A stretch of DNA of 64,000 nucleotides from Paenibacillus cremeus (lineage in GTDB: Bacteria > Bacillota > Bacilli > Paenibacillales > NBRC-103111). Numbering within the stretch: the first letter of the stretch is position 1; each line of letters starts with the position of its first letter. Position numbers and translations under genes: made by a program. The notes under the pieces were generated by a model, which worked only from the letters and a program-made list of their open reading frames with translations, had not been told where the DNA came from and made no database searches. The DNA lies in NCBI RefSeq assembly GCF_007786445.1, contig NZ_VNJI01000032.1:21199-85198 (forward strand), given 5' to 3'. This document shows positions 8,155 to 16,422 of the stretch, one piece after another.

Positions 8155-9120
8155 CTATGTATTCGCTTGATCGATCGGAATGCGGCTGGCGTTCCGCGAC
8201 AGCCATTGCTCCAGCGATTGCAGCTGAGGATTCAGCTTTCGAGAGCCCTCGATATCCCGCACCCCGATCACCACTTGCTCGAATTCCTGGTACAGCTGAA
8301 ACATATTGCCCAGATCATCCGCTCCCGGGAATCCAAAGCTGCGATACAACGCCGGCGACACATCATTGTAGCTCACCTGCTGATCCAACGCCTTCGTCAA
8401 GGCGCCGGCGATCTCCGTTCCGGTCAAATGATCCCCCGCGATCCCGATCGTTTTACCCGCAAATTGTGCCGGACCGCCCTTGAAAATACCGAAGGCGCAC
8501 TTCCCGATGTCCTCGGCGGCAATGCCTGCTAATTTCTTCTCTCCCATAGGTAAGGTGAGCGTAAGCGAGCCGTCGGCTCCCCGTCTGGGACCCATGCCAA
8601 AGTAAATCATGTTCTCCCAATAATACGAGGCCAGCAGGAACGTTGTCGGCACACCTGCCGTAATAAAGAATCGATCCGCTTCGCCTTTGGCATCAAAGTG
8701 CGGCACTTTATATTTCTCCAGCAGCGTCGGCATGCGGTTATCGCTGAGCGGCACCCATTTGCGCGAGTCCTCGAGTGTCGACCAGATCAAATGCTGGATG
8801 CCTGCTTTTTGGGCTGCCTCCGCCATGATTTGCACGTGCTCGAACTCTTTTTGCGGGGAAAAATGGTTCCAGAAAAACGTCACACAAAATGCGCCGTACG
8901 CTCCATCAAACGCCCGCTGGATGCTGTCCGGATCATCCAAATCGGCTGCCACCACTTCCGCTCCGGCTTCCGCCAGCGACCTTGCGCTTCCGCTGTTCAC
9001 ATCCCGAGTGACGGCACGAAGGGCAAATTCATCGCTTGGGTCATTTAGTATGGCCCTAGCCAGCCCTCCTCCCTGCGCACCGGTTGCCCCCAACACCACA
9101 ATGATTTTTTTGTCCGCCAA
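8155..9120 (-). CDS. NmrA/HSCARG-like NAD(P)-binding protein
   Basis: The product has 321 residues. It begins with a Rossmann motif (IIVVLGATGAQGGGLARAIL) and continues like NmrA-type atypical short-chain dehydrogenases (AEVVAADLDDPDSIQRAFDGAYGAFCVT). Those bind NAD(P) and often act as redox sensors; no Tyr-x-x-x-Lys catalytic pair is evident, so enzyme activity is uncertain. A TTG at 9120, seven bases after GGAGGT, is the best start; no in-frame ATG fits. It is a single gene with its own terminator. Confidence 0.8.
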   Translation of the reverse strand: MADKKIIVVLGATGAQGGGLARAILNDPSDEFALRAVTRDVNSGSARSLAEAGAEVVAADLDDPDSIQRAFDGAYGAFCVTFFWNHFSPQKEFEHVQIMAEAAQKAGIQHLIWSTLEDSRKWVPLSDNRMPTLLEKYKVPHFDAKGEADRFFITAGVPTTFLLASYYWENMIYFGMGPRRGADGSLTLTLPMGEKKLAGIAAEDIGKCAFGIFKGGPAQFAGKTIGIAGDHLTGTEIAGALTKALDQQVSYNDVSPALYRSFGFPGADDLGNMFQLYQEFEQVVIGVRDIEGSRKLNPQLQSLEQWLSRNASRIPIDQANT

Positions 9121-9213
9121 GGCATTTACCTCCAATAAATGGATATCTTACACCCTGATGGATATGAGACAGCCGAGGTATGCATGTCTTACTTAACTAA
9201 GATTTGATGAAAT

Positions 9214-9257
9214 AAGCTGAGACTAGGTGGACTGTAACAACCACCTAATCTCAGCTT
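9214..9257. repeat. 17-bp imperfect hairpin
   Basis: Arms 9214-9230 and 9241-9257 pair over 17 positions with a single C-A mismatch and a 10-nt loop. No gene ends here on the plus strand, so a dispersed structural element is as likely as a terminator. Confidence 0.55.
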
Positions 9258-9289
9258 TAAATGAAGGGATAGTCTTGTAGCCCCGAGCG

Positions 9290-9376
9290 CGGGCTCCTAA
9301 GCGGATTTTACGCTTTGCTCGGCGCGACCAAGCCCGGACGCGAGCTCCTAAGCGGACTTTCCGCTTTGCAGCAAGA
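9290..9376. repeat. Two copies of a dispersed 51-bp-period repeat
   Basis: Two units begin GCTCCTAAGCGG at 9293 and 9344, exactly 51 bp apart, each continuing to CGCTTTGC. They are relatives of the six-unit array near 22.3-22.6 kb and share its period. Confidence 0.7.
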
Positions 9377-9437
9377 CTCCATGGACCGCTTGGCTTATAA
9401 CGAACCATTGAAAGTTACAATAATATAACTTTGAGGC

Positions 9438-9474
9438 AAAAAAAGAGAAACCCTGCATAAAAAATGGGTTTCTC
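9438..9474 (-). terminator. Terminator after the first DinB-family gene
   Basis: On the minus strand, GAGAAACCC and GGGTTTCTC form a 9-bp stem with a 12-nt loop, followed by seven Ts. Confidence 0.8.
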
Positions 9475-9511
9475 CACAATCTGAAGCTGTCTTACGGCAG
9501 TTTGACTTGCT

Positions 9512-9967
9512 TTATTTCAAAACCTTCATCAAAGCCATGATGTTCCCCAGATGTGTGCACTCATGTGTGATACCGCCGGCAATGAGCTCGCCGATATTCT
9601 CGGCTTTCAGGAAGTTTTCCTTCACCGGTAATTCCAGCTTGTCCCCCAGCGCTTCTTGGATCTGGCCCGGCTGAGCCTTCAGGTCAGCAATGATCGAATC
9701 CCAGGATGGAGGGGCGTCCTGCCAATCCGCCGGCTTCGTGCCGTTGCCGAAGTACGAGGTGTAGTGAGCCGGAACGAGTGGAGTTTGCTCCGCTAGGGCA
9801 AAGGCGAGACGATCCGTCACGGTCAGCACGTGACCAATCTGCCAGTGGATGCTGTTGTTAAACCCTGTCGGCACTACGTTGCGCTTCTCCTCCGGACAGC
9901 TCTCTGCGAGCTGCACCAAACGGTTGCGATATCTTTCCAGCAATCCAAAAATATAAGCCGCTCTCAT
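9512..9967 (-). CDS. DinB-family (DfsB/YfiT-like) putative metalloprotein
   Basis: The product has 151 residues of the DinB four-helix bundle. The likely metal ligands are His in NSIHWQIGH and in HECTHLGN near the C-terminus. DinB-family proteins bind a divalent metal; some are thiol-dependent transferases, but the role of most is unknown. The ATG at 9967 has an AGGAGGTTTTTGC leader; the upstream extension of the frame is not needed. It stands alone with a terminator. Confidence 0.82.
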   Translation of the reverse strand: MRAAYIFGLLERYRNRLVQLAESCPEEKRNVVPTGFNNSIHWQIGHVLTVTDRLAFALAEQTPLVPAHYTSYFGNGTKPADWQDAPPSWDSIIADLKAQPGQIQEALGDKLELPVKENFLKAENIGELIAGGITHECTHLGNIMALMKVLK

Positions 9968-10049
9968 GCAAAAACCTCCTGAATAGATGGGATAAATGAT
10001 TTTTACCATATTATTGTACTTCCCTTAGGTGACCGAATCAAATATACCG

Positions 10050-12080
10050 TTATCGTTTCGGCCAATCGGACAACGGCTTCGCTGCTTCAAGAGGCGGCAG
10101 CTGCTCCTCGGACCCGCGCATCAGATCGATCTGTACCGTGATCGCGGTCTGCTCTACGCCTTCTAAGTGAATCGCCAGCTTCTGGATGCCTTTGTTGACG
10201 GCCTGCTTCGGCGGATTCGGCGAGGTCGGCAGCGACTCTGCATTCATCAACTTAAACTGCGCTTCATCGTCTGGCGGCAGGCGCAGAGCGAGCTTTTTCC
10301 CGGATCTGGATAGAATCGCGGTTTTGCCATCGCTGCTTACCTCTACTTGGGCCTGGGTATGCCAGAACCACCAGATGCCGCCCGGGCTTTTCAGCTGAAT
10401 TTCGTCTCGCAAAAGCACGCTTTGGGTCGCTCGCTGCAGCTCGATGCCTCGTTTGACCGATGTCGCATCCTTCGCATAGGCGTTCGTTAGGTTCGCGATT
10501 GTGATGGCTCGATTAGGCTCGGAGATGAAGCTTTCGATCGAGGTTTTAGCTTTGGGACTTTGATCAGGGCCAGAACCGGGGTTCAGCACCAGCGTGTTTT
10601 GGCCTTCGGCCCGCTTGCGGTAGTAATTCCAGCGCCCTTTATTCATATCAAAATAGCCAGGCAGGTTGTAGTCATCCGATCCAAGCTCCATTGCCCATCG
10701 GACCCCCATCGCATCCAGCACCATATCCCCTGCATCGAGGTCACCATGATTGGCTTCGTTATCGCCTGTATGGAGCCCTACGAACATCGCATCGTTGGCG
10801 TTCCAGGAGCTGCGCATCGTCACAAACTCCGTCTCCGGATCGACATACCTTTTATCTAAAGGCGCGCCAGCCTCGGTCGGACTTTTCACTGTGGCAGGCT
10901 TATACCAGATGAGATTCATCGGATTCGACCCATTTTTCACCCCGTAGGTGAGCTCCGGCTTGTGGAACTTATCCGCATACCACAGCAGCTGCGGCGCCTT
11001 GCTGATCGTCCCGGTCCCGCCGTCTCCCAGGTTGAAGGCTTGCCCTGCGCCCTCCACATACAGTGGAAAATAGCCCGTTTCGGACAGCCCCGGCATCTGC
11101 GACAAGCCATAGTCGGTTCCAATCGCCGAGTCCAGCGAGGATAAGAAATAAGCGATGTACACGGTCGCATAATCCCAATAGCCAGGCCCCTCTGGCATGC
11201 CGCCGTCCGGCGCGTACATTTTTAAGGAGGATTTGATGGACTGCACCGCCTGCTGCAAAATCTCCCCCGAGAGCGCCTCCGTCTCCGGCGATTCGTCCGC
11301 AATAGCCAGCGCCCCTACGCCGATGCCTCCGTTGACCACGGAGTTCCAGTTGTTTGTCGTCGTTTTCCAAAAGGTAGCGATTTTCTTCGCATCCGCCTTC
11401 CCTCGATACACGCTGAGCGCTGGCTTCAGACCGTTCTCCATGATCGCCGTTCGCAGCGTATTCCGCTGGTCCTCGCTCAAATCGGAGTACAGCCAGTCGT
11501 AGCCGACCGCGGCCGCCATCGTCATCTCCGCCGTATCGAGAAAATGAATCGGATGCCAGTCGGGGAACAGCGCCGGATCCGAGACGGTGCTCAGCTCGCC
11601 CCAGGCGCGATCCAAGTATGCTTTTTCGCCGGTTAGCTTGTACATGAGCGACAGCTGGATCGTCCGCTCCAGCACCTTCCGGCTGATCGGCAAGAGCCGC
11701 ACACCGTCCGGCAGCTCATATTTGACGACCGGCTCCTTGAGCGTTTTACCCGCTGCCGTCTGCAGGGTTTTGTACCACGCCTTGGCCTGCGGGTCCGTTC
11801 CGATCAGCTGCTTGATGCGCTCAAAATCTTTGCTTGTGGCCATCAGCCGTGGGTGCAGCTTGTCCGGCGAGGTAATTTTCAGGTTCTCGATCGCGGTCCG
11901 GGTGTCCGATGGCTGCTCTTTGACCTGCGGCGCGACTTCCGCTGTCGATTGTGTCGCTGTTGCGGCCGACTGCTGGCAGCTGGCGCCCATGAAAGCTAAG
12001 CTTGTCGTGAGCGTGAGCAGCAGCAGCCTGGTGAGCCGTTTCTGTACGTTGGTGCGTGTATTGTAATCTTTTTCGCTCAA
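10050..12080 (-). CDS. Heparinase II/III-like polysaccharide-lyase lipoprotein
   Basis: The product has 676 residues. The N-terminus has a signal peptide ending at a Cys (LAFMGASC, a weak lipobox), so it is probably anchored outside the membrane. An alpha/alpha-toroid domain follows (NNWNSVVNGGIGVGALAI, PEGPGYWDYATVYIAY). It then enters the heparinase II/III beta-sandwich with the typical NHGDLDAGDMVLDAMG and LGSDDYNLPGY segments. Such enzymes cleave uronic-acid glycans by beta-elimination. The start is a TTG at 12080, seven bases after GGAGGG. It stands apart from the main glycan island but fits the same theme. The substrate cannot be told from sequence. Confidence 0.78.
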   Translation of the reverse strand: MSEKDYNTRTNVQKRLTRLLLLTLTTSLAFMGASCQQSAATATQSTAEVAPQVKEQPSDTRTAIENLKITSPDKLHPRLMATSKDFERIKQLIGTDPQAKAWYKTLQTAAGKTLKEPVVKYELPDGVRLLPISRKVLERTIQLSLMYKLTGEKAYLDRAWGELSTVSDPALFPDWHPIHFLDTAEMTMAAAVGYDWLYSDLSEDQRNTLRTAIMENGLKPALSVYRGKADAKKIATFWKTTTNNWNSVVNGGIGVGALAIADESPETEALSGEILQQAVQSIKSSLKMYAPDGGMPEGPGYWDYATVYIAYFLSSLDSAIGTDYGLSQMPGLSETGYFPLYVEGAGQAFNLGDGGTGTISKAPQLLWYADKFHKPELTYGVKNGSNPMNLIWYKPATVKSPTEAGAPLDKRYVDPETEFVTMRSSWNANDAMFVGLHTGDNEANHGDLDAGDMVLDAMGVRWAMELGSDDYNLPGYFDMNKGRWNYYRKRAEGQNTLVLNPGSGPDQSPKAKTSIESFISEPNRAITIANLTNAYAKDATSVKRGIELQRATQSVLLRDEIQLKSPGGIWWFWHTQAQVEVSSDGKTAILSRSGKKLALRLPPDDEAQFKLMNAESLPTSPNPPKQAVNKGIQKLAIHLEGVEQTAITVQIDLMRGSEEQLPPLEAAKPLSDWPKR

Positions 12081-12277
12081 ACCGTGTACCCTCCAACGAG
12101 CCACGTCAGAATGTGGCAGTTTCTAAATTTAGCCAACCCATCATAGAAATCATACATCGGAGATGTTACAAAATGATGTGCAACTTGGGCGGGTCCTACT
12201 TTGTGGGATAAGTGCCCATCGTGGCGCCTGCTGCATATGGTGAGTATGAAAACAGTTGCAACAAGGAGGCACATGCG

Positions 12278-12676
12278 ATGTATCAACCCTATCAACCAGG
12301 AACAGGATTGAGCGCTCAACCGACCCAATGGACCATGCCAACTGCAACACCCACGGCAACGATGGGACAGCAAATGCAGTCACCGTATCCCCAGCCTTAC
12401 ACCCAACCCTACACCCAAGCATTCCCGACAACACAAGCTTACCCTACAACCCAAGCTTACCCTACAACAACCCAAGCTCAACCTACATCCTACGCACATG
12501 ACCCTTACAGCCATGACTACTATTTTCATGAATATGTGATCATCGATCATACGGATGAGGAGCCTTCCGATTGGAACCCTTATTGGAACTACCATGATCC
12601 GTACCATGTGATGGGCTATCAATATCCATGGGTTCACCATTATCATACCATGTACCCTTACCCGTACGGCATGTAA
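12278..12676 (+). CDS. Tyr/Pro/Thr/His-rich small protein, possibly spore coat or surface
   Basis: The product has 132 residues and no recognised domain. Residues about 35-70 are low-complexity repeats of the PYTQ/AYPTTQ type. The C-terminal half is rich in His, Tyr, Trp and Asp (HDYYFHEYVIIDH, YPWVHHYHTMYPYPYGM). The start has an excellent AAGGAGGCACATGCG leader and the gene ends at a strong hairpin, so it is probably expressed. The composition resembles spore-coat or exosporium proteins of Bacillales, but that is inference. It converges on the thiopeptide-like cluster. Confidence 0.65.
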   Translation: MYQPYQPGTGLSAQPTQWTMPTATPTATMGQQMQSPYPQPYTQPYTQAFPTTQAYPTTQAYPTTTQAQPTSYAHDPYSHDYYFHEYVIIDHTDEEPSDWNPYWNYHDPYHVMGYQYPWVHHYHTMYPYPYGM

Positions 12677-12702
12677 TCATCGACCATACGCGAAGTAACC
12701 AT

Positions 12703-12743
12703 GAAAGCCGCCGAGTGTCGCCCTTCGACATTCAGCGGCTTCT
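12703..12743. terminator. Bidirectional terminator
   Basis: AAGCCGC (12705-12711) pairs with GCGGCTT (12735-12741), with an inner TGTCG/CGACA pairing. It lies between the convergent ends of the Tyr-rich gene and the sagB-like gene and could serve both. Confidence 0.65.
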
Positions 12744-12748
12744 TAACG

Positions 12749-14347
12749 TCAACCGTGCAGTCCCCCCTCAAACCGTGGACGAGGCCGATACGGCCCGATG
12801 GGGAGCTGAATCAGCGCGGTCATCCCTTCAGCTTCCAGAGAATACAGCGCATCTATCGTCGATACTTCATAGCCCAGCAGAGGATGAACCCCAAAGCCCA
12901 GCGCACAGGCAGCCAAAATCAAGCGTTGAACCAGCATGCCGGCCTCCATCTGCTGAATGCGGTAACCACGGTAACCGAGCGCTCCGATCAGGTGATCCTT
13001 AGGCCCAACCACGTGCAGGCACAATGGAACCTGGTACAAATTCACATTGTCCAGCGACATCCCGCTTTGCAGCCAGCCCCGCTGATCACCGGGTCGTACA
13101 GGGTGAAGCCCATGCTGTGAGGCATCATACCGGTATGCCCCATCGGGTATGCCGTCCACCCCGTAAAAGCACCCGTAAACCGTCACCCTCTCTTCTCCAT
13201 CCAAATCATTCGTATAAGCGAATGAAGCAGCCGCTTCATTCAGAAGAGACGCAGCCTGCGCCACCGTTACTTTTCGCGCGATAAAGTCCATCCCTGGAGA
13301 GTAGCGCCTCCGGCTCGCTTCCAGCAAATCATACGCTAGCCGCTCCACCTGCGGCAGCTGTACCACGCCTTGCCCTTTCAACGCTCTGCGTTTGTCCGCC
13401 TCCTTCAACCCTCTCCAGCGAAAAGCGGCCGAATCCTTCAGCGCCGACGCTTCATTGATCCGGACCAGCATTGGGCTTTCGATGACTTTTCGGGATCGGA
13501 TGTACTGCTCATACCGAACGTTCGGCAGCTCCCGGCAAAGCTGAGCGCAGGTGCAGCGTTCCTTTGGCTCAGCCCCTTTTAAAACCCACTCGTCAACGGA
13601 CTTGATCGACAACGGAATCACAGCGAATGCACTTTCCTCCTGCTCACTCACTCCCAGCAAATGATTCACCGCTTGATCGAGAAACTCGAAGTAAACCCCA
13701 GCCTTAAAACCAAACCGTTTGGCCACCTCGAGCAACTGCCCCATGAGCACGCCGGTATCGAGCCCCTGCAGTCGGTAGCCGAAATAATGGTATTTGAAAA
13801 AATTTTTCCAATACACGGTCGTCACCAAAACTGCGCCAAAGCACTCCGAAATACTGCACCTTTGCCCCAGCGCCTTTTCTAAATACGCGTCAAAATTGCC
13901 TTCCCGCAGCACAACCAGTCGATGATGGGCCGCATCATAGTGATAAATCCCTTCGGCCAGCCCCTTCACCTTCAGATACATGTACAGCTCACTCGGATAC
14001 AAGCCGCCGCCGGAAGGCACCAGCCTGCGGATCGACTGCATCACAGCAACCGGGCTTTCCTCGGAAGACGCATCGTCCGTATCCGTCTCGTAAGCCATTT
14101 GACTCACCTGCGCCAGTCCAAACACATACCACAAAAAATGGCTGATCGCCGTCACATCGACCTCATCCTCAACCGCTCGCTCCGTTAAGGTCAACGGAAT
14201 TTCCGATGGCAGCTTCACTGCGGGCACACCGCGATACAGCTTGTAAGGCAGCGGCGCGTCCGCCCAATCCACCTCCCAGTCCACCGGTCTGTATTCGTCG
14301 ATTTCATGATGGAGATGCCGCACAAATTGCTCCAGATTTTGGCTCAC
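12749..14347 (-). CDS. SagB/ThcOx-type FMN oxidase with two nitroreductase-like domains
   Basis: The product has 532 residues and two related nitroreductase-like halves. The first holds RRLVPSGGGLYPSELYMYL and the second SLLNEAAASFAYTNDLDGEERV, IPDGAYRYD and QMEAGMLVQRLILAACALGFGVHPL. SagB enzymes use FMN to oxidise peptide thiazolines or oxazolines to thiazoles or oxazoles. It starts with GTG after GGAAGGTGAAGC. It is the last gene of the peptide cluster, 119 bp after the ycaO-like gene; that gap contains a 43-bp tandem repeat. Its inferred role is the aromatising step on the Cys-rich precursor at 18.5 kb. Confidence 0.85.
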   Translation of the reverse strand: MSQNLEQFVRHLHHEIDEYRPVDWEVDWADAPLPYKLYRGVPAVKLPSEIPLTLTERAVEDEVDVTAISHFLWYVFGLAQVSQMAYETDTDDASSEESPVAVMQSIRRLVPSGGGLYPSELYMYLKVKGLAEGIYHYDAAHHRLVVLREGNFDAYLEKALGQRCSISECFGAVLVTTVYWKNFFKYHYFGYRLQGLDTGVLMGQLLEVAKRFGFKAGVYFEFLDQAVNHLLGVSEQEESAFAVIPLSIKSVDEWVLKGAEPKERCTCAQLCRELPNVRYEQYIRSRKVIESPMLVRINEASALKDSAAFRWRGLKEADKRRALKGQGVVQLPQVERLAYDLLEASRRRYSPGMDFIARKVTVAQAASLLNEAAASFAYTNDLDGEERVTVYGCFYGVDGIPDGAYRYDASQHGLHPVRPGDQRGWLQSGMSLDNVNLYQVPLCLHVVGPKDHLIGALGYRGYRIQQMEAGMLVQRLILAACALGFGVHPLLGYEVSTIDALYSLEAEGMTALIQLPIGPYRPRPRFEGGLHG

Positions 14348-14365
14348 GCTTCACCTTCCCTTCCT

Positions 14366-14451
14366 GTTGCAGCTGTTAAAGGGATTCTTCCTTTAATAGT
14401 TGTCAACTGTTGCAGCTGTTAAAGAGATTCTGCCTTTAACAGTTGTCAACC
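14366..14451. repeat. 43-bp tandem duplication with internal hairpins
   Basis: Two adjacent 43-bp units (14366-14408 and 14409-14451) begin GTTGCAGCTGTTAAAG and differ at only a few positions. A degenerate third start (TTGCAACTGTTGC) follows. Each unit contains a CTGTTAAAG-type inverted repeat. It lies between the ycaO-like and sagB-like genes. Confidence 0.85.
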
Positions 14452-14466
14452 TTTGCAACTGTTGCT

Positions 14467-16422
14467 TTATGGAAACGGATGCGGGTGCGGATTCAGCTGC
14501 TTCAACGTCAGCGGCTTCTTGGTGTACCCCAGCTGCTGCGGCACTCGGAGCACACGCTCCAGCCCGGTCAATCGGGTCAAGTGATGCCCGAAGGTCATTG
14601 GCAGCATGCCCGGGATAAGCACCTTCACACAATGCAGCCCATTGCGCTGCAGCTCCGGCGTTGTTTGGTTCACGACGATGATATCCAGCCCGAGACGCTG
14701 AAAAGATGCAACAATCCCTTGGAGATCCTCGGTCAAATCCGTATGCCTTGGGTGAGGCTTGAAGGCTTCGCCGAACGTTTGCGTCCGGCTGCGGTTCTCG
14801 AGCAAAAAGTGCAGCCGCTCTTCCGCCTGCGGCAGCCCGTAGAGCATCGAATGGTGCTCCATCGACTGCACGAGATACGGATCCCGGAGCATCCGGAGAG
14901 AAACATCCTTGCTGCTTTCAAACTTCTCATCCATCGACAGCGCCATGCCGGCCAGCTCGTAGATCGCGCTTTTCAGCGCTTTGACCGGATCCAGGTGTGC
15001 CCCTGCGGCACAGATGAGATTCATGCCGCGCGGCTTGCGGTTTTTCGCGATCGCCCATAAGCTGGGGATGCCATGCTCCATCGTGGAGTTAAACACATGC
15101 AGATCAAAGCCGGTGACGGTCTCCATCCGGTCGATTAGAAGCTGCAGCTCCTGGTCATCCGCTGAGCGGCAATCGAGCCTTGGAAGGCGAAGCTGCGCAT
15201 ACCAAGTCATCAAAAACGAGTCGCGCTCCACCACCTCCATAATGCCGTGGAAAATCGCCTCCACCAGACTTCCGCCTAAAGCGCAGCCGTTGGATGTCTC
15301 ATACACATACCCGCTGCCAAAGCCCAGACTATAATAGGCCAGCAGCTCCGGCACCAGAATGGACCGCTCTTGCACCAGCGAATAGCCCCATACCCAATCC
15401 AACGAAGCATCGGGGTCAAACGGCTTATAAGGAAAATTAGTCATTGCATAATGCTCTCTCGCGTGAACACCGGCCGCCAGCGGATTCAGCGCGTAATCGG
15501 CGAGTCGACTGTAGCTGTCATGGACGGCTGAGCGCTTGCCGCGTGGTGACAGACCGCAATAGCGCTCCAAGCCTTCAAGAATCGCGGTTTGCAAGCTATC
15601 CGTATAGGTGTGCGTCCTGCCCGCAGTTCCCTCGTCTCCAATCATTAGCGGCAGATTGACGCTGACATCGGCGAACGGCGAGGTGAGATCCGTCATTTTC
15701 CCATTGAGGAAGCCGGTGCGAAAATCCAAATAATCGCGAGCCAGCACAGGCTTCAGCTCCTCCATGGAACGCGTTCGGAAGCTGTCAGGGCTGAGCTTTG
15801 GACTAGCCTTGAGCTCAATACGGGCCGCAGACGCTGAGTCTTCGGGCAAGCTGCTGCACACCGGACATAGCGGATTAGGCAAAAAAGCATGCCGCGACGT
15901 CCGCAGCGACTTCAGATCAACCAGCAGCATTCGGCCTTCCAAGCGGCTCGGCTGGCCGGACAGAAGCCGTTGAACCTCCTCCAGCAGCAGCTGTGCCGTC
16001 TGCCGAAGGCCGGCAACAGACGCCCACGGATCGCGCGGTTTGCCGCCATGCTCCGCGAGCCGCTCATGAAGCATGTGCATTTCCGGCCGGTTGCTCCCTG
16101 CCATGAGGAACCGCAGATCGGCGCAGACGGAGCACCCTTGCACACCTGCGCGCACAAGCGGCCCGATCACAGCTTCGCCAAAGGTGGCGAATGCCCGAAG
16201 CCAGGGAATGCCCGAAGCTTGAAAGGTTTGCTCCGCCTGCGCATGGATCGAAGGCTGCCAGGCATCATGCAGCACTAGAGCCAAGGCCGCTTCGCCTAGC
16301 CCTGCCTCGTTCGGTTGGCCTAGCCGAACCACACGGCAAGCGGAGCCCAGCTCCTGTTCCAGCTCGCGGGCAACGATATCCGCTAACACCCCTTCACCGA
16401 TCACAGCGATAACAGGCTTCAC
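14467..16422 (-). CDS. YcaO-domain cyclodehydratase (TOMM, leader-binding fusion)
   Basis: The product has 651 residues. The N-terminal third resembles the E1-like/leader-binding partner, with CxxC pairs at Cys97/Cys100 and Cys186/Cys189 that probably bind zinc. The rest is a YcaO domain with ATP-binding segments (ILEGLERYCG, GIMEVVERDSF) and the Pro-rich C-terminus (PHPHPFP) typical of azoline-forming YcaO enzymes. It would phosphorylate the peptide backbone amide and cyclise Cys (or Ser/Thr) to azolines. The GTG start overlaps the preceding stop (GTGA) and has AGGAGGTGTCGCC ahead, so it is translationally coupled to the upstream gene. Confidence 0.9.
   Translation of the reverse strand: MKPVIAVIGEGVLADIVARELEQELGSACRVVRLGQPNEAGLGEAALALVLHDAWQPSIHAQAEQTFQASGIPWLRAFATFGEAVIGPLVRAGVQGCSVCADLRFLMAGSNRPEMHMLHERLAEHGGKPRDPWASVAGLRQTAQLLLEEVQRLLSGQPSRLEGRMLLVDLKSLRTSRHAFLPNPLCPVCSSLPEDSASAARIELKASPKLSPDSFRTRSMEELKPVLARDYLDFRTGFLNGKMTDLTSPFADVSVNLPLMIGDEGTAGRTHTYTDSLQTAILEGLERYCGLSPRGKRSAVHDSYSRLADYALNPLAAGVHAREHYAMTNFPYKPFDPDASLDWVWGYSLVQERSILVPELLAYYSLGFGSGYVYETSNGCALGGSLVEAIFHGIMEVVERDSFLMTWYAQLRLPRLDCRSADDQELQLLIDRMETVTGFDLHVFNSTMEHGIPSLWAIAKNRKPRGMNLICAAGAHLDPVKALKSAIYELAGMALSMDEKFESSKDVSLRMLRDPYLVQSMEHHSMLYGLPQAEERLHFLLENRSRTQTFGEAFKPHPRHTDLTEDLQGIVASFQRLGLDIIVVNQTTPELQRNGLHCVKVLIPGMLPMTFGHHLTRLTGLERVLRVPQQLGYTKKPLTLKQLNPHPHPFP

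Larger units (their letters stand above)
9121..9511. other. Gene-free stretch with hairpin, repeats and terminator
   Basis: This 391-bp gap holds a long imperfect hairpin (9214-9257), two copies of a dispersed repeat (about 9290-9376) and the dinB terminator. A 61-codon minus-strand frame here (9223-9408) is made of the repeats, is Arg-rich and has no ribosome site, so it is not called a gene. Confidence 0.6.

Noticed and set aside
9223..9408. 61-codon Arg/Ala-rich minus-strand frame
   Set aside because: It is built from two copies of the dispersed repeat and has no ribosome-binding site.
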